From positions 752,224-816,223 of the forward strand of contig RCMX01000006.1 of assembly GCA_004348925.1 (NCBI GenBank): a DNA stretch of 64,000 bases. Direction: 5' to 3'. Under the pieces are notes generated by a model, which saw only the letters and a list, made by a program, of their open reading frames with translations, was not told the DNA's origin and did no database searches. Within the stretch, counting starts at the first letter, position 1. Every line of letters starts with the position of its first letter. Of the stretch, positions 7,748-16,420 are shown piece by piece. The DNA comes from Actinomycetota bacterium. GTDB lineage: Bacteria > Actinomycetota > Coriobacteriia > Anaerosomatales > Anaerosomataceae. The position numbers and the translations under genes are program-made.

Positions 7748-7808
7748 CTCGAAAACTGTTTAGGAGGTATCCCCTCCTACGAGGGTTCGAATCCCTCCCC
7801 CTCCGCCA
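7748..7808 (+). mobile_element. tRNA-Ser(CGA) 3' fragment: attachment site remnant
   Basis: The sequence begins at the anticodon loop (CTCGAAA, 7748-7754), continues through the 3' anticodon strand (7755-7759), a long class II variable arm with a 7-bp stem (TAGGAGG/CCTCCTA), the T arm (GAGGG-TTCGAAT-CCCTC, 7781-7797), the 3' acceptor strand CCCCTCC (7798-7804), discriminator G and encoded CCA (7806-7808). The bases before 7748 cannot pair with the anticodon 3' strand, and no D arm or 5' acceptor strand is present. It is a displaced tRNA end left by integration, not a functional tRNA. Confidence 0.9.
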
Positions 7809-7890
7809 GCACGATGTGATAAGCAGCCCCCGAATCCCGAGCAGGGAAGCGGGGGCTGCATTCCTTCGGGACCCATGAAGACCGTCGGCG

Positions 7891-9192
7891 TTACGCGGTC
7901 GCTGGCGTGATCTCCGGGAGGAGAGACTCCGCAGGCTCCATCCCTACGTCGCCGAATCGACGTATCTCCGGTCGCGACAGCGAGATCGCGCAGAGCGTGA
8001 ACATCCCGGCCGCAACGCCCAGATACAGAGCCTCGAAGTCGAGGTTGATCACGAAGCCCGAGAGCGCCTGTGAAGCCGGCACGAGTGCATACATCGCAAG
8101 CATGAGCAGCGACATGACGCGTCCCAGCATCGCGGGGGGAGTCCGCCGCTGGAGTGTCGTGATCAGCGTAACGCCAAGGAACCCGTTTCCCACCCCCATC
8201 ACTACCATCACGGGTGCGGCGATCCACGTGCGCTCCACAAAAGCGAACAGAGACATCCCGACTCCGAACAACGCGAATAGCCCGACGACGAGTCTCCCTA
8301 TCGAGCGACCCGAAGGATTCTTGAGCGAACCCGCAGCGACGAGGCCGCCCAGGTTCCCAAGTGCGTAGGCAGAGAGCACGATACCGAGAGCGGAGGCGCC
8401 CTCGGGTAGGCGCTCCTGCGCAAGCACAGGGATGCCGACCAGTAGGGGACCGGTCATGAGGAAGTTCGCCGCCGCGACGATTAGCAGCATCCAGCGGAAC
8501 GCCGAGCGACCCCACATGAAGCGCATCCCTTCGGCTATGTCCTGAATCGGGCGGCTCTTCTCGGCATGCAAGGCTGCGGGAAGCATCGCCATGAGCCCGA
8601 GCGTCAGTATCGACACGGCGAATGTCGCAGTGTCGAATGCGAATGCAAGTCCGACACCCGTCAGCGATGCGGGCTGCTCGCCTGCGATGGTCTGCGTGCC
8701 GAGAAGGCCGATCAGCGTACCCGCAGCGGCAGGGCCGATGAACGAAGCGAACCAGTCACCCATCTGTACGAGCGCGTTGCCGCCCTCAAGTTCATCCCCG
8801 TCCACGATCCGCGGAACGGCTGCCGAGGACGCTGGTTCGAACAGCCCCGTGGCCCCTCCGAGCACCAAGGCAGAGAGGTACACCATCCACATCTCGATCC
8901 AGCCGCCGAGTACCGACCATGCGAGTGCGCCGGTCCACAGAAGACGGAACACATTGACGCCGAGCATGATCGTGCGGGGAGAGTGCCGATCGGCGAATGC
9001 ACCACCCGGCAGCATGAACGCGCCACGCGAGAGGCCTGCGACTCCCAGTACGAGTCCGAGCGTCACCGGATCGCCGGTGAGCTGAAGCACGAGCCAGGGC
9101 AACGCGATCAAGTGGAACTGGTCTCCCACCAACGAAACCGTTTGCCCGATCCAGAGCAGGCGGTAGTCGCGTTTCTTCAACACCGAAAGCAT
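7891..9192 (-). CDS. MFS transporter (MFS_3 type exporter)
   Basis: 433 residues from ATG 9192, preceded by GAAGGAG; this beats GTG 9198, which would overlap that site. Twelve hydrophobic segments, with the loop 2-3 motif GGAFADRHSPR typical of MFS drug exporters of the macrolide-efflux/enterobactin-exporter group. The start lies 2 bases after the stop of the TetR gene, so the two form a repressor-exporter operon. Substrate unknown; likely a hydrophobic toxin or antibiotic. Confidence 0.88.
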   Translation of the reverse strand: MLSVLKKRDYRLLWIGQTVSLVGDQFHLIALPWLVLQLTGDPVTLGLVLGVAGLSRGAFMLPGGAFADRHSPRTIMLGVNVFRLLWTGALAWSVLGGWIEMWMVYLSALVLGGATGLFEPASSAAVPRIVDGDELEGGNALVQMGDWFASFIGPAAAGTLIGLLGTQTIAGEQPASLTGVGLAFAFDTATFAVSILTLGLMAMLPAALHAEKSRPIQDIAEGMRFMWGRSAFRWMLLIVAAANFLMTGPLLVGIPVLAQERLPEGASALGIVLSAYALGNLGGLVAAGSLKNPSGRSIGRLVVGLFALFGVGMSLFAFVERTWIAAPVMVVMGVGNGFLGVTLITTLQRRTPPAMLGRVMSLLMLAMYALVPASQALSGFVINLDFEALYLGVAAGMFTLCAISLSRPEIRRFGDVGMEPAESLLPEITPATA

Positions 9193-9194
9193 GG

Positions 9195-9848
9195 TCACTC
9201 CTTCGCGAACAAGCCACGCGCCAGCGCGTCAAGGCCGACTTCGAACTGACGTGTGTGGTACTCGGCGAGGTCGATGCCGACGACCTCGGTCATCATGCGG
9301 CGGGTGTTGGGGAACTCCTCGGCGGGGAGTAGTGCGAGCGGTTCGAGGCCCTCTTCGGACGTCGGGTCGGACTGCAGGCCGGTCTGCCCGGCGACGCAAC
9401 CCAGAACGTAGGCCGCCAGCGAGTCCAGGGCGAGCAATGCGTAGGCCGCCTCGAAGCCGGCGTCGAAGAAGATGCCAAGGATGTGTTCGACCGGGCGCAC
9501 CTGAGCCGGACTGCGCATCGGCTTGCCGATGATCAGCGGGAGAGCATTGGGATGTCGCAGGAGAGCGTCGCGGAAGCCGTGGCCTGCCCGTCGGAAGCGA
9601 TCGATCGGCGCGATGTCAGGGTCCGGCTCGTCGAGCTCAGGGTCTTCCATGACGGCGTCGGCCACGAGCTCGTAGAGCGCGGCTTTGTTCGGCACGTGGT
9701 AGTAGAGCGTGGAGACGTCGACACCGAGGGCGAGGGCGAGGTCGCGCATCGAGTGGCCTTCGAGGCCGCGCTCGTCGACGAGCGCTAGTGCAGTCTTCAC
9801 GATTCGCTCGCGGGTCAGTGTTTCCTGCCCTTGTTTGCGAGGAGTCAC
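9195..9848 (-). CDS. TetR/AcrR family repressor of the MFS exporter
   Basis: 217 residues from GTG 9848, chosen for a GGAGG site 8 bases upstream. N-terminal TetR HTH (about residues 10-55; IVKTALALVDERG ... SMRDLALALGVDVSTLYYHVPNKAAL) and a C-terminal ligand domain of the tetracycline-repressor-like type. It heads the operon with the MFS gene and should bind the inverted repeats at 9878-9918, which overlap the operon promoter. Confidence 0.9.
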   Translation of the reverse strand: MTPRKQGQETLTRERIVKTALALVDERGLEGHSMRDLALALGVDVSTLYYHVPNKAALYELVADAVMEDPELDEPDPDIAPIDRFRRAGHGFRDALLRHPNALPLIIGKPMRSPAQVRPVEHILGIFFDAGFEAAYALLALDSLAAYVLGCVAGQTGLQSDPTSEEGLEPLALLPAEEFPNTRRMMTEVVGIDLAEYHTRQFEVGLDALARGLFAKE

Positions 9849-9877
9849 GGTGGACCTCCTTCGAGGTGAAGTCGCTT

Positions 9878-9924
9878 TATCCAACAACGTTGGTTACATT
9901 ATCCCACAGTGTTGGATACGTCAA
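9878..9924 (-). promoter_or_regulatory. TetR-MFS promoter with inverted-repeat operators
   Basis: TATCCAACA (9878-9886) and TGTTGGATA (9910-9918) are perfect 9-base inverted arms. CCAAC-AAC-GTTGG (9881-9893) forms an inner dyad. On the minus strand TTGACG (9924-9919), 17-base spacer and TAATGT (9901-9896) form a promoter buried within these repeats, so TetR binding would shut it. Confidence 0.65.
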
Positions 9925-10045
9925 CCCTCCGTGTACGAGACCACCGACGAGAAGGAGGTGTGAGACGTGTAGGTTCATGAACAAGAGACACCCTTATGTT
10001 AGGCTCGGATGGAAGAAAGGATCACTCGGCACGCTTGGGGGTGTC

Positions 10046-10276
10046 ATGGGCGACGACAACGACGTTCAGCACGATGGGTCTGGCGGATCCTACCGCCCCG
10101 GTTTGGCCATCGGAGCCGGTTTGGCCATCGGAGCCGGCCTTGGGATCTCGCTGGGATCGGCCTACGGCGATGTCGCCATGGGGATGGTGTACGGCGCTGC
10201 GCCCGGTCTCGTAGCGGGTGCCATCATCGATGGCTTCATCAGGCGATCCCGGCGACGCAGCGGTGCCGAGGAGTAA
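10046..10276 (+). CDS. Small glycine-zipper membrane protein
   Basis: 76 residues from ATG 10046, after a GGGGGTG site. A hydrophilic head (GDDNDVQHDG) is followed by glycine-zipper helices (GLAIGAGLAIGAGLGISLG and MVYGAAPGLVAGAII) and a basic tail (RRSRRRSG). An in-frame longer start at 9977 is possible but has a poorly spaced site. The DNA holds an 18-bp perfect tandem repeat (about 10095-10136) coding two GLAIGA units. Function unknown. Confidence 0.6.
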   Translation: MGDDNDVQHDGSGGSYRPGLAIGAGLAIGAGLGISLGSAYGDVAMGMVYGAAPGLVAGAIIDGFIRRSRRRSGAEE

Positions 10277-10302
10277 CGAAGGTTGCCCTACCGAGGAGCT
10301 CG

Positions 10303-11163
10303 ATGCGTGCAGCAGGCGGGCAGGTGCGCAACGTGAGCCGCAGCGATGGACTCGGCTATCCGATCGCGACAGGCAGAATGGCGACGTTCGTCGCATGTGT
10401 CTTCCTGTTGAGTTGGGCCGTGTGGGTTCCGATGGCGCTCATTGACGCAGGCGTGATCGATTTGGGATTTCGTATCCCTCTGCTCGCTAAGGATATTGCC
10501 TCATGGGCACCCTCGCTTGCGGCCCTCGGGCTGGCCGCCCTCGGATCCGTTCCGTCTCCGCGCGAGCTTGGCCGGGCACTGCTGCGGTGGCGTGTGCGTC
10601 TCGCTTGGTACTTCGTGGTTCTCCTCGGCCCAGCAATGCTGGCTCTTCTGGCGCTTGCCGCCTGGAACGCGATCTCACCGGATGCTGTTCCGCCACTCCC
10701 GGGCCTGTTCGACTTTGTGTACTTTCCCCTGGTCTTTGCGTACGTTCTCGTGCTCGGAGGGCCGCTCGGCGAGGAGTCGGGTTGGCGTGGCTACCTGCTG
10801 CCCGGCCTGCTCGGACGCATGAGCGCCGCTTCGGCTGCTCTCGTCGTGGGCATCGTCTGGGCACTCTGGCACACACCGCTCTTCTGGATCGAAGGCACCG
10901 TACAGGCAGACCTGCCAATCGGCTGGTACATGACGATGACGGTCGGCCTCTCCTTCATCTACACGTGGGTCTTCCTGCGAACCCAGGGGAGCGTGCTGAT
11001 CGCCGTGCTCCTGCACACCGCATCCAACGCCTGGATGGGGTTCCTGCCGATCCTCCCGGCCAGCGTGCAGCCAGGGCCGATAGGTCTCTTTCCGGTCCTG
11101 GCTGCAGTTGTGTTGTTCTTAGGGGCCTTGGCGGCTACGAGCCTGGCTCGACGCAAGGACTAG
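10303..11163 (+). CDS. CPBP family intramembrane protease
   Basis: 286 residues from ATG 10303 with GAGGAG just upstream. Multi-pass membrane protein with the CPBP (Abi/CAAX protease) motifs: EESGWRGYLLP (motif 1, EExxxR), IVWALWHTPLF (motif 2, His) and LLHTASNAWMG (motif 3, HxxxN). Such proteins are type II CAAX-like proteases, often tied to bacteriocin self-immunity. Substrate unknown. Confidence 0.85.
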   Translation: MRAAGGQVRNVSRSDGLGYPIATGRMATFVACVFLLSWAVWVPMALIDAGVIDLGFRIPLLAKDIASWAPSLAALGLAALGSVPSPRELGRALLRWRVRLAWYFVVLLGPAMLALLALAAWNAISPDAVPPLPGLFDFVYFPLVFAYVLVLGGPLGEESGWRGYLLPGLLGRMSAASAALVVGIVWALWHTPLFWIEGTVQADLPIGWYMTMTVGLSFIYTWVFLRTQGSVLIAVLLHTASNAWMGFLPILPASVQPGPIGLFPVLAAVVLFLGALAATSLARRKD

Positions 11164-11202
11164 GCGGCCAGCTTCGCCTCGGTCGTTGGATCGCGGGAGG
11201 TT

Positions 11203-11931
11203 CTAGAGCACCTGGCTGAGAAACATCCGTGTGCGTTCCTCTTGCGGGTCGCCGAAGAGCTGCTCCGGCGTGCCCTCCTCGATGATCCGTCCATCGTCCA
11301 TCATGATCACCCTGCTGGCCACCTCACGGGCGAAGCCCATCTCATGCGTGACGACCACCATCGTCATCCCGCCAGCGGCCAGGTCCTGCATGACCTGCAG
11401 CACCTCATTGACGAGCTCCGGATCGAGCGCCGAGGTGACCTCGTCGAACAGCATGATGTCGGGATCCATTGCTAGAGCCCTGGCGATCGCAACGCGTTGC
11501 TTCTGCCCGCCGGAGAGCTGCGACGGCCACGCCTTCTCCTTGTCTGGAAGGCCTACCTTCTGGAGCAGGTCGCGCGCAACCATGTTCGCCGCCTTGCGGG
11601 TGGCGTTCTTCACGTTCATAGGCGCGATCGTGATGTTGTGCAGGACGTTCTTGTGAGGGAATAGCTGGAAGTGCTGGAAGACCATCCCCATGTGCTGGCG
11701 AACCTTGTCGAGATCGGTCTTCTTGGGATCGATGAGCTCCCCGTTGACGCGGATCTCGCCCTCTGTCGGGTACTCAAGGAAGTTGAGGCACCGCAGGAGC
11801 GTGCTCTTCCCGGATCCTGACGGGCCGATGATGACGACCACCTCGCCAGTTTCGATCGCAAGGTCGATTCCCTTGAGCACCTCGAGGTCACCGAAGCTCT
11901 TGTGCAGTCCCTTGATGTCGATGACGCTCAT
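11203..11931 (-). CDS. Polar amino acid ABC transporter ATPase (GlnQ type)
   Basis: 242 residues from ATG 11931, with AGGAGG 8 bases upstream. Walker [11 protein letters not shown] loop, signature [15 protein letters not shown], Walker [13 protein letters not shown], and the H loop VVVTHEM. Closest in pattern to GlnQ/HisP. It overlaps the permease gene by 4 bases (ATGA) and completes a binding protein-permease-ATPase operon for import of an amino acid; the solute cannot be told. Confidence 0.93.
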   Translation of the reverse strand: MSVIDIKGLHKSFGDLEVLKGIDLAIETGEVVVIIGPSGSGKSTLLRCLNFLEYPTEGEIRVNGELIDPKKTDLDKVRQHMGMVFQHFQLFPHKNVLHNITIAPMNVKNATRKAANMVARDLLQKVGLPDKEKAWPSQLSGGQKQRVAIARALAMDPDIMLFDEVTSALDPELVNEVLQVMQDLAAGGMTMVVVTHEMGFAREVASRVIMMDDGRIIEEGTPEQLFGDPQEERTRMFLSQVL

Positions 11932-12593
11932 CGGGTGGCCTCCTGACGATACGGCGTGAGCCTGGTCTCGAGCTTGTGAACCAGCCACGTGAAGATGATC
12001 ACCAGCACGAGGTAATACGTGCCCGCCACGAGGTACGTGTTGAACGGCGAGTAGTTGGCTGCGGCCGCGGTCATCGCCTTGCTGAAGAGCTCCGGCACAC
12101 CGAGGAATGCGACGAGCGAGCTGTCTTTCAAGCCGATGATGAATTGGTTGCCGAGCGGGGGTATGGCCCGACGAACCGCCTGTGGAAGCACGATGAGGCG
12201 CATCGACATGCCGTGCGACATGCCGAGGGACCGCGCGGCCTCCGTCTGTCCCCGATCGACGTTCTGAATGGCGCCGCGGAGTATCTCGGCGACATAACCG
12301 CCCGCATGGAGCGCAAGGGCGAATGAACCCGCCCAGAATGCGGTGAGGGTGACAATGGAACTGATGCCGAAGTACAGGAACATCAGCTGCACGATCAGCG
12401 GCATGCCCCTCGTGATTCCGATGTAGGCGTCGGCGATGATGTTCGCGACACGGTACTTCGAGATCTTCAGGAAAGCGAACAGAAGGCCTATCACAACCGC
12501 AAGTACGAGCGACACAGCGGTCAAGCGGAGTGTCATGCCGGTTGCGATCAAGAAGCCCCAGAAGTAGTCCTGTACGACGTTGAGAAGCGTCAC
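11928..12593 (-). CDS. Polar amino acid ABC transporter permease
   Basis: 221 residues, GTG start with AAGGAG upstream. Five hydrophobic segments and the His/Glu/Gln permease EAA loop ([29 protein letters not shown], around residues 118-146). It would form a homodimeric channel energised by the ATPase downstream. It follows the binding-protein gene after a gap that holds a long hairpin. Confidence 0.92.
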   Translation of the reverse strand: MTLLNVVQDYFWGFLIATGMTLRLTAVSLVLAVVIGLLFAFLKISKYRVANIIADAYIGITRGMPLIVQLMFLYFGISSIVTLTAFWAGSFALALHAGGYVAEILRGAIQNVDRGQTEAARSLGMSHGMSMRLIVLPQAVRRAIPPLGNQFIIGLKDSSLVAFLGVPELFSKAMTAAAANYSPFNTYLVAGTYYLVLVIIFTWLVHKLETRLTPYRQEATR

Positions 12594-12613
12594 GTCAGTC
12601 TCCTTGCGTTATG

Positions 12614-12641
12614 TGGGGGTCGGCCCGGTGGCCGACCCCCA
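12614..12641 (-). terminator. 12-bp perfect hairpin between binding-protein and permease genes
   Basis: TGGGGGTCGGCC (12614-12625), CGGT loop, GGCCGACCCCCA (12630-12641). No T-run follows on the minus strand, so it likely acts as an attenuator or 3'-end stabiliser that keeps binding-protein mRNA in excess over permease mRNA, as in many ABC importers. Confidence 0.65.
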
Positions 12642-12691
12642 GGACCACGCTCTGCCCACGGGCGCTAGCGCGTCGGTGGCTTGGCTGCGGT

Positions 12692-13471
12692 CTATTCGCC
12701 GAGGATGTTCTCGCCGAACCAGCGCATGCTGATCTCCTCGTAGGTGCCGTCGGCGATCATGTCGTCGAGCGCCTTGTTGATGTCGTTCAACAACTGGGTG
12801 TCGCCCTTCTGCACGATGACGCCCATCTCATCCTGCTGGAGGGGGTCACCGACGGCGTTGATCTTCAGGCCTGCCTCGTTGCGAGCCACCAGACCTACAA
12901 GCTTGTCCGTGATGACCGCGTCGATGCGACCGGTGGTAAGGTCCTGCAGCGCGATGACATCGCTGTCGTAGGTGGTGACCTTGTCGCTGTCAGTAAGCGA
13001 CTCCGCGAGGTCCAGGTAGGTGGATGCCTTGACGACGCCGATCTTCTTGCCCTTAAGGTCGGCCGAACCACCGATATCGGTCGTGTCCTCGCCGACGAAG
13101 ATCTGCGCGCCCGAGCGATAGTACGGACGGCTGAAGTCGACGACCTTGGCACGTTCGTCGGTGATTCCGTGCGACGCCACGAGGGCATCGTACTTGCCCG
13201 CCTTCAGGCCCTGAATGAGGGAGTCGAACGGTACGGGCGAGTTCATGACAGGTTCGCGGTCGAGGCGCTTGGCGATCTCGTTCGCGATGTCCACGTCGAA
13301 TCCGACGATCTGTCCACCTTCGTCAAAGCTGAAGGGCTTGTACGCCCCTGAGTTCGCGAATACGAACTTCTCCCGGGATCCTGTCTCTGCAGCATCCTTG
13401 CTGCAGCCTGCAGTTGTGGCGAGGGATCCGAGCATCACCACTGCGAGTAGAACCGTCCAGATCTTCTTCAT
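12692..13471 (-). CDS. Amino acid-binding lipoprotein of the ABC importer
   Basis: 259 residues from ATG 13471 (GGAGG 8 bases upstream; ATG 13486 has none). Lipoprotein signal peptide ending LATTAGC, then an SBP_bac_3 domain (FVFANSGAYKPFSF ... GFDVDIANEIAKRL ... DYDSLI-like ... ARxVDFSRPYY). First gene of the importer operon. A promoter with TATACT on the minus strand near 13598-13605 leaves a leader of about 120 bases that shows no clear riboswitch. Confidence 0.92.
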   Translation of the reverse strand: MKKIWTVLLAVVMLGSLATTAGCSKDAAETGSREKFVFANSGAYKPFSFDEGGQIVGFDVDIANEIAKRLDREPVMNSPVPFDSLIQGLKAGKYDALVASHGITDERAKVVDFSRPYYRSGAQIFVGEDTTDIGGSADLKGKKIGVVKASTYLDLAESLTDSDKVTTYDSDVIALQDLTTGRIDAVITDKLVGLVARNEAGLKINAVGDPLQQDEMGVIVQKGDTQLLNDINKALDDMIADGTYEEISMRWFGENILGE

Positions 13472-13760
13472 GCCGTTGGCCTCCATAAGTAGGGGGTTCG
13501 GTCACTCGGAATCGTTTCGCCGGCATCTCCGGGACTCTCCGGGAATGACGAAATAAGCCGCCGATCCGCGGGCGAAATGGTACCGAGATACGTATGAGTA
13601 TACCATATTCCAGAGAATGACGGAAAACCGCAGGTCAATCTATGCAAATTGGTGTTACAAGTATGCATTTAGGCCGGCGATTATGCGTCGATGAGCGTGA
13701 GCCGGTCTGTGGCGACATCTGGCCATGGACTGGCGCGTTGCGGCCTTCCTGATTGCCGCA
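13472..13760. other. Two gene-free stretches flanking the ABC operon promoter region
   Basis: 13472-13680 holds the importer promoter and leader; a GGTATACTC block (minus strand, near 13600) is the only promoter-like element. 13681-13760 lies beyond the MarC stop and shows no gene, hairpin or repeat I can support. Confidence 0.4.
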
Positions 13761-14402
13761 CTACCCACCCAGCGAAGCGAATGCGCTCTGCGCTCCATTG
13801 AGCAACAGCTGGACGCCGACGACAGCCAGGACCAGTCCCATCAGGCGGTTGAGTGCGCGGATGCCCGTTCGCCCTAGGTAGCGCACAAGCGGTCTTCCGA
13901 AGATGAACAGCAGATAGGTCACCAGACACAGCGCGGCGAACGCCGTGATCGTGATGGCTATCTCGGCAGGGCCGCCATGACCCGCGTAACTGAGCGCCGT
14001 GGCGATAGTCCCGGGTCCGACAAGAATGGGAACAGCGAGTGGGGAGATCGCCATATCCAGACTGCTGGAGAAATCCTGTGTCTGCACGATGCTCGGTTTG
14101 GGGCTCTGGACGTTCGAAGCATCGCCCTGGAGCATGCGGTAGCCGATGATGAACGCGATCGCTCCGCCGGTAAGCTGCAGGGCTCCCAAGGTGATGCCCA
14201 GGACCGAGAAGAGCGTCTTGCCGACGATGCATAGCACGGCGACGATCGCGAAGGCGACGAATACCGCTCTACGGGCGATGGCTTTGCGAATCTCATCGGT
14301 CTCGCCCTCGGTGATACTCAGGAAGACCGGCGTGCTCGCAATAGGGTTGGATATGGCCAGGAACCCTGCGAAGACCGTCACCGCGAACCCGAGGTAGTTC
14401 AC
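13761..14402 (-). CDS. MarC family integral membrane protein
   Basis: 213 residues, GTG start with a GGGAGCG-like site. Six hydrophobic segments in the MarC/UPF0056 pattern (FLAISNPIASTPVFLSIT, AISPLAVPILVGPGTIAT, RTGIRALNRLMGLVLAVVGVQLLLNG). The family was once linked to multiple antibiotic resistance but its transport role is unproven. Single gene, no clear operon partners. Confidence 0.9.
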   Translation of the reverse strand: MNYLGFAVTVFAGFLAISNPIASTPVFLSITEGETDEIRKAIARRAVFVAFAIVAVLCIVGKTLFSVLGITLGALQLTGGAIAFIIGYRMLQGDASNVQSPKPSIVQTQDFSSSLDMAISPLAVPILVGPGTIATALSYAGHGGPAEIAITITAFAALCLVTYLLFIFGRPLVRYLGRTGIRALNRLMGLVLAVVGVQLLLNGAQSAFASLGG

Positions 14403-14743
14403 TACACTCAGCGCTCCCTTCTGGATTGCCGGATCTGGGGTACCAGACCCAACTCTACTCCTTCATACAATTCCACGGCCTCGGCTCCGACCTCGCTCAG
14501 GTAGGCCTCCCCGCGGAGGATCAGTGGGTGAGTAAGCATCCGTTCGTCCGGGAGACGGCCGCCGTCAAACGTGCTAGCATGGCCGACGGATATTTGCGCG
14601 GACCACCGGAAGGAGGTGGCATCGATGACTGTCATAGCGACGTGGGCGCTTGAGGCGCTCAAGGATTCGTATGCCCCCATTCCGGTGCACCGCGTCTAAG
14701 CGCATTCCTCTAGCGCGGGCACCCTTTCTCGAAAGGAACCGCG
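14403..14743. other. 341-base gap between marC and rsgA
   Basis: Divergent upstream regions of two genes. The rsgA-proximal part holds a 24-codon ORF with a strong ribosome site (14625-14699) and a TAGCAT -10-like element near 14574. A CCTTTC-TC-GAAAGG hairpin (about 14724-14737) encloses the rsgA ribosome site. The marC-proximal part (14403-14570) has a 43-codon minus-strand frame without a convincing ribosome site. Confidence 0.4.
14625..14699 (+). CDS. Putative 24-residue ORF upstream of rsgA
   Basis: ATG 14625 is preceded by GGAAGGAGGTGG, one of the best ribosome sites in the window, at 5 bases spacing. The 24-residue product begins MTVIATWALEALKDS and has no known motif. It ends 44 bases before rsgA and could be a leader peptide for it or an independent small protein. 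Confidence 0.45.
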   Translation: MTVIATWALEALKDSYAPIPVHRV

Positions 14744-15859
14744 TTGAACGAAATCCCTGCGGAGACGAACGTCTCCGACCCTCTGGATGCCTACGGTTGG
14801 TCCGACCGATGGTCAGCGTTGTTCGATGCCGTCGAAAGCGACGACCCGGCCCGGTATCCCGGCCGCGTCGTGCGTGCGGATCGAGGCAGCGTACTGGCCG
14901 TGACCCGCCAGGGCGTCGAACGAGCCCAGCTCTCCACGAGCCTGCGAAAGCGGGCCTCTTCGCTCGACATGCCCGCCACCGGCGACTGGCTGTCGCTTAC
15001 CCGACCCAGTGGACATGAGTCCGCCCTGATCGATGCAGTGCTTCCCCGTGCGTCGGCATTCACGCGCGGTGACCCCGGCGACTCTTCAGCGGCACAGGTG
15101 CTTGCAGCCAATGTCGATGTCGTCTTCGTGGTTCACCCGCTCGACGGCGACCCCAATCTGAGGCGCATCGAACGCGAACTCGCACTTGCCTGGGAGAGCG
15201 GCGCCACGCCGGTCGTCGTATTGACGAAAGCCGACCTCTCGGCCGATCCGGAGGCCGCCCGCTCGGCCGTGGAGCAGGTTGCCCTCGGGGTCGATGTCGT
15301 GCTCACCAGTGCGGTGTCCGATGGTGGCGCCGAGGTCGTGAGGTCGTACGCGCGCACGGGTGTGACCGTCGCGCTCATCGGTCCTTCGGGTGCCGGCAAG
15401 TCGACGCTCGTGAACGCGCTACTCGGAGAGGTGCGTCAGGCGACCCGCGAGGTCCGTCTCGGCGACGGTAAAGGTCGTCACACCACGGTGACGCGCGAGC
15501 TCATCCTCCTGCCGGGCGGCGGCGTGTTGATGGACACGCCGGGATTGCGCGCCGTTGCGGTCCACGACCTTGCCAGTGGGCTCGATGCGGCATTTCCCGA
15601 TATCGCCGAACTCGCGTTGCTGTGCCGGTTCCGCGACTGTACGCACACAGACGAGCCCGGATGTGGCGTGACGGCGGCGGTAGCGGCGGAGACCTTGTCG
15701 GCAGAGCGCCTCGCGAGCTACCACAAGCTGCAGCGCGAGGCGGTAGTGGCCGCGATGAAGACCGACGCACGACTCAGGGCCGAGGAGGTCCGCAAATGGA
15801 AGATCATCTACAAGAGCGTTCGCGGCCATGACAAGCGCACCGGTTTCAGGGGTGCCTAG
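14744..15859 (+). CDS. rsgA: Ribosome small subunit-dependent GTPase A
   Basis: 371 residues, TTG start with GAAAGGAA upstream. Circularly permuted GTPase: OB fold first, then G4 (LTKADL), G1 GPSGAGKST (about residue 213), G2/G3 region with DTPGLR, and the zinc motif CRFRDCTHTDEPGC in the C-terminal part. RsgA checks late maturation of the 30S subunit. The N terminus (about 35 residues, Asp-rich) is longer than in many homologues. Confidence 0.95.
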   Translation: MNEIPAETNVSDPLDAYGWSDRWSALFDAVESDDPARYPGRVVRADRGSVLAVTRQGVERAQLSTSLRKRASSLDMPATGDWLSLTRPSGHESALIDAVLPRASAFTRGDPGDSSAAQVLAANVDVVFVVHPLDGDPNLRRIERELALAWESGATPVVVLTKADLSADPEAARSAVEQVALGVDVVLTSAVSDGGAEVVRSYARTGVTVALIGPSGAGKSTLVNALLGEVRQATREVRLGDGKGRHTTVTRELILLPGGGVLMDTPGLRAVAVHDLASGLDAAFPDIAELALLCRFRDCTHTDEPGCGVTAAVAAETLSAERLASYHKLQREAVVAAMKTDARLRAEEVRKWKIIYKSVRGHDKRTGFRGA

Positions 15860-15889
15860 CCGACCGCGGAAGCATCTACAGGAGGAACG

Positions 15890-16420
15890 ATGAGCAAGCT
15901 ACTGATACGCGCGGAATCGGATAGCGACATCCTGGGCATCCGGGAGGTCAATATCGAAGCGTTCAGCGATCATCCGATCAGCCAGCACACCGAGCACCTG
16001 ATCGTGGATGCGCTGCGTGCGGAGGGCGCTTTGGCAGTGTCGCTGGTGGCCATCGACGATGGCAGGGTGCTCGGCCACGTGGCGTTTTCGCGGGCCGTGG
16101 TCGGGAACGCCGGGAACGGCTGGTACCTGCTGGGCCCACTTGCCGTGTCGCCGGCCTGCCAGGGTCGGGGGATCGGCTCGGCATTGGTGGAAGCCGGGTT
16201 GTCTGAGATTCGATCGCACGGAGCAGCGGGGTGTGTGTTGGTCGGTGACCCCGGGTACTACGGTCGCTTCGGCTTTGCCACGTTCTCTCACCTGGAGTAC
16301 GAGGGCGTCCCGCATGAGTACGTGCTGGGCTTGCGGTTCGCAGATGCCGAGCCGACCGGATGCATTCGCGCACACGATGCCTTCCTGGTTGGGCCCGAGT
16401 CGGACGGGGGGAACGTCTAG
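15890..16420 (+). CDS. GNAT family N-acetyltransferase
   Basis: 176 residues, ATG start with AGGAGG upstream. Acetyl-CoA-binding motif QGRGIGSALVEAGL (about residues 97-110) preceded by the LGPLAVSPAC strand, and the GDPGYYGRFGF signature of the YhbS-like group. Substrate is unknown. It follows rsgA after 30 bases and may be co-transcribed. Confidence 0.9.
   Translation: MSKLLIRAESDSDILGIREVNIEAFSDHPISQHTEHLIVDALRAEGALAVSLVAIDDGRVLGHVAFSRAVVGNAGNGWYLLGPLAVSPACQGRGIGSALVEAGLSEIRSHGAAGCVLVGDPGYYGRFGFATFSHLEYEGVPHEYVLGLRFADAEPTGCIRAHDAFLVGPESDGGNV

Larger units (their letters stand above)
1..7808. mobile_element. Right end of a tRNA-Ser integrated genomic island
   Basis: The right boundary is defined by a tRNA-Ser 3' fragment at 7748-7808. 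Because that fragment is on the plus strand and lacks its 5' half, the element must lie to its left and native chromosome to its right. All genes inside are accessory in type: nuclease-like protein, XRE/ImmA regulator pair, ubiquitin-like conjugation operon, wHTH/coiled-coil protein and Abi_2 protein. The integrase and the reconstituted full tRNA should lie beyond the left edge of the window, so the element type (ICE, prophage remnant or satellite) cannot be told. Confidence 0.75.

Noticed and set aside
7748..7808. Functional tRNA-Ser gene
   Set aside because: No 5' acceptor strand, D arm or 5' anticodon strand precedes it; bases before 7748 do not pair.
14408..14680. Minus-strand ORF between rsgA and marC
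   Set aside because: No ribosome site, no motif; the last 43 codons look weakly protein-like but cannot be supported.
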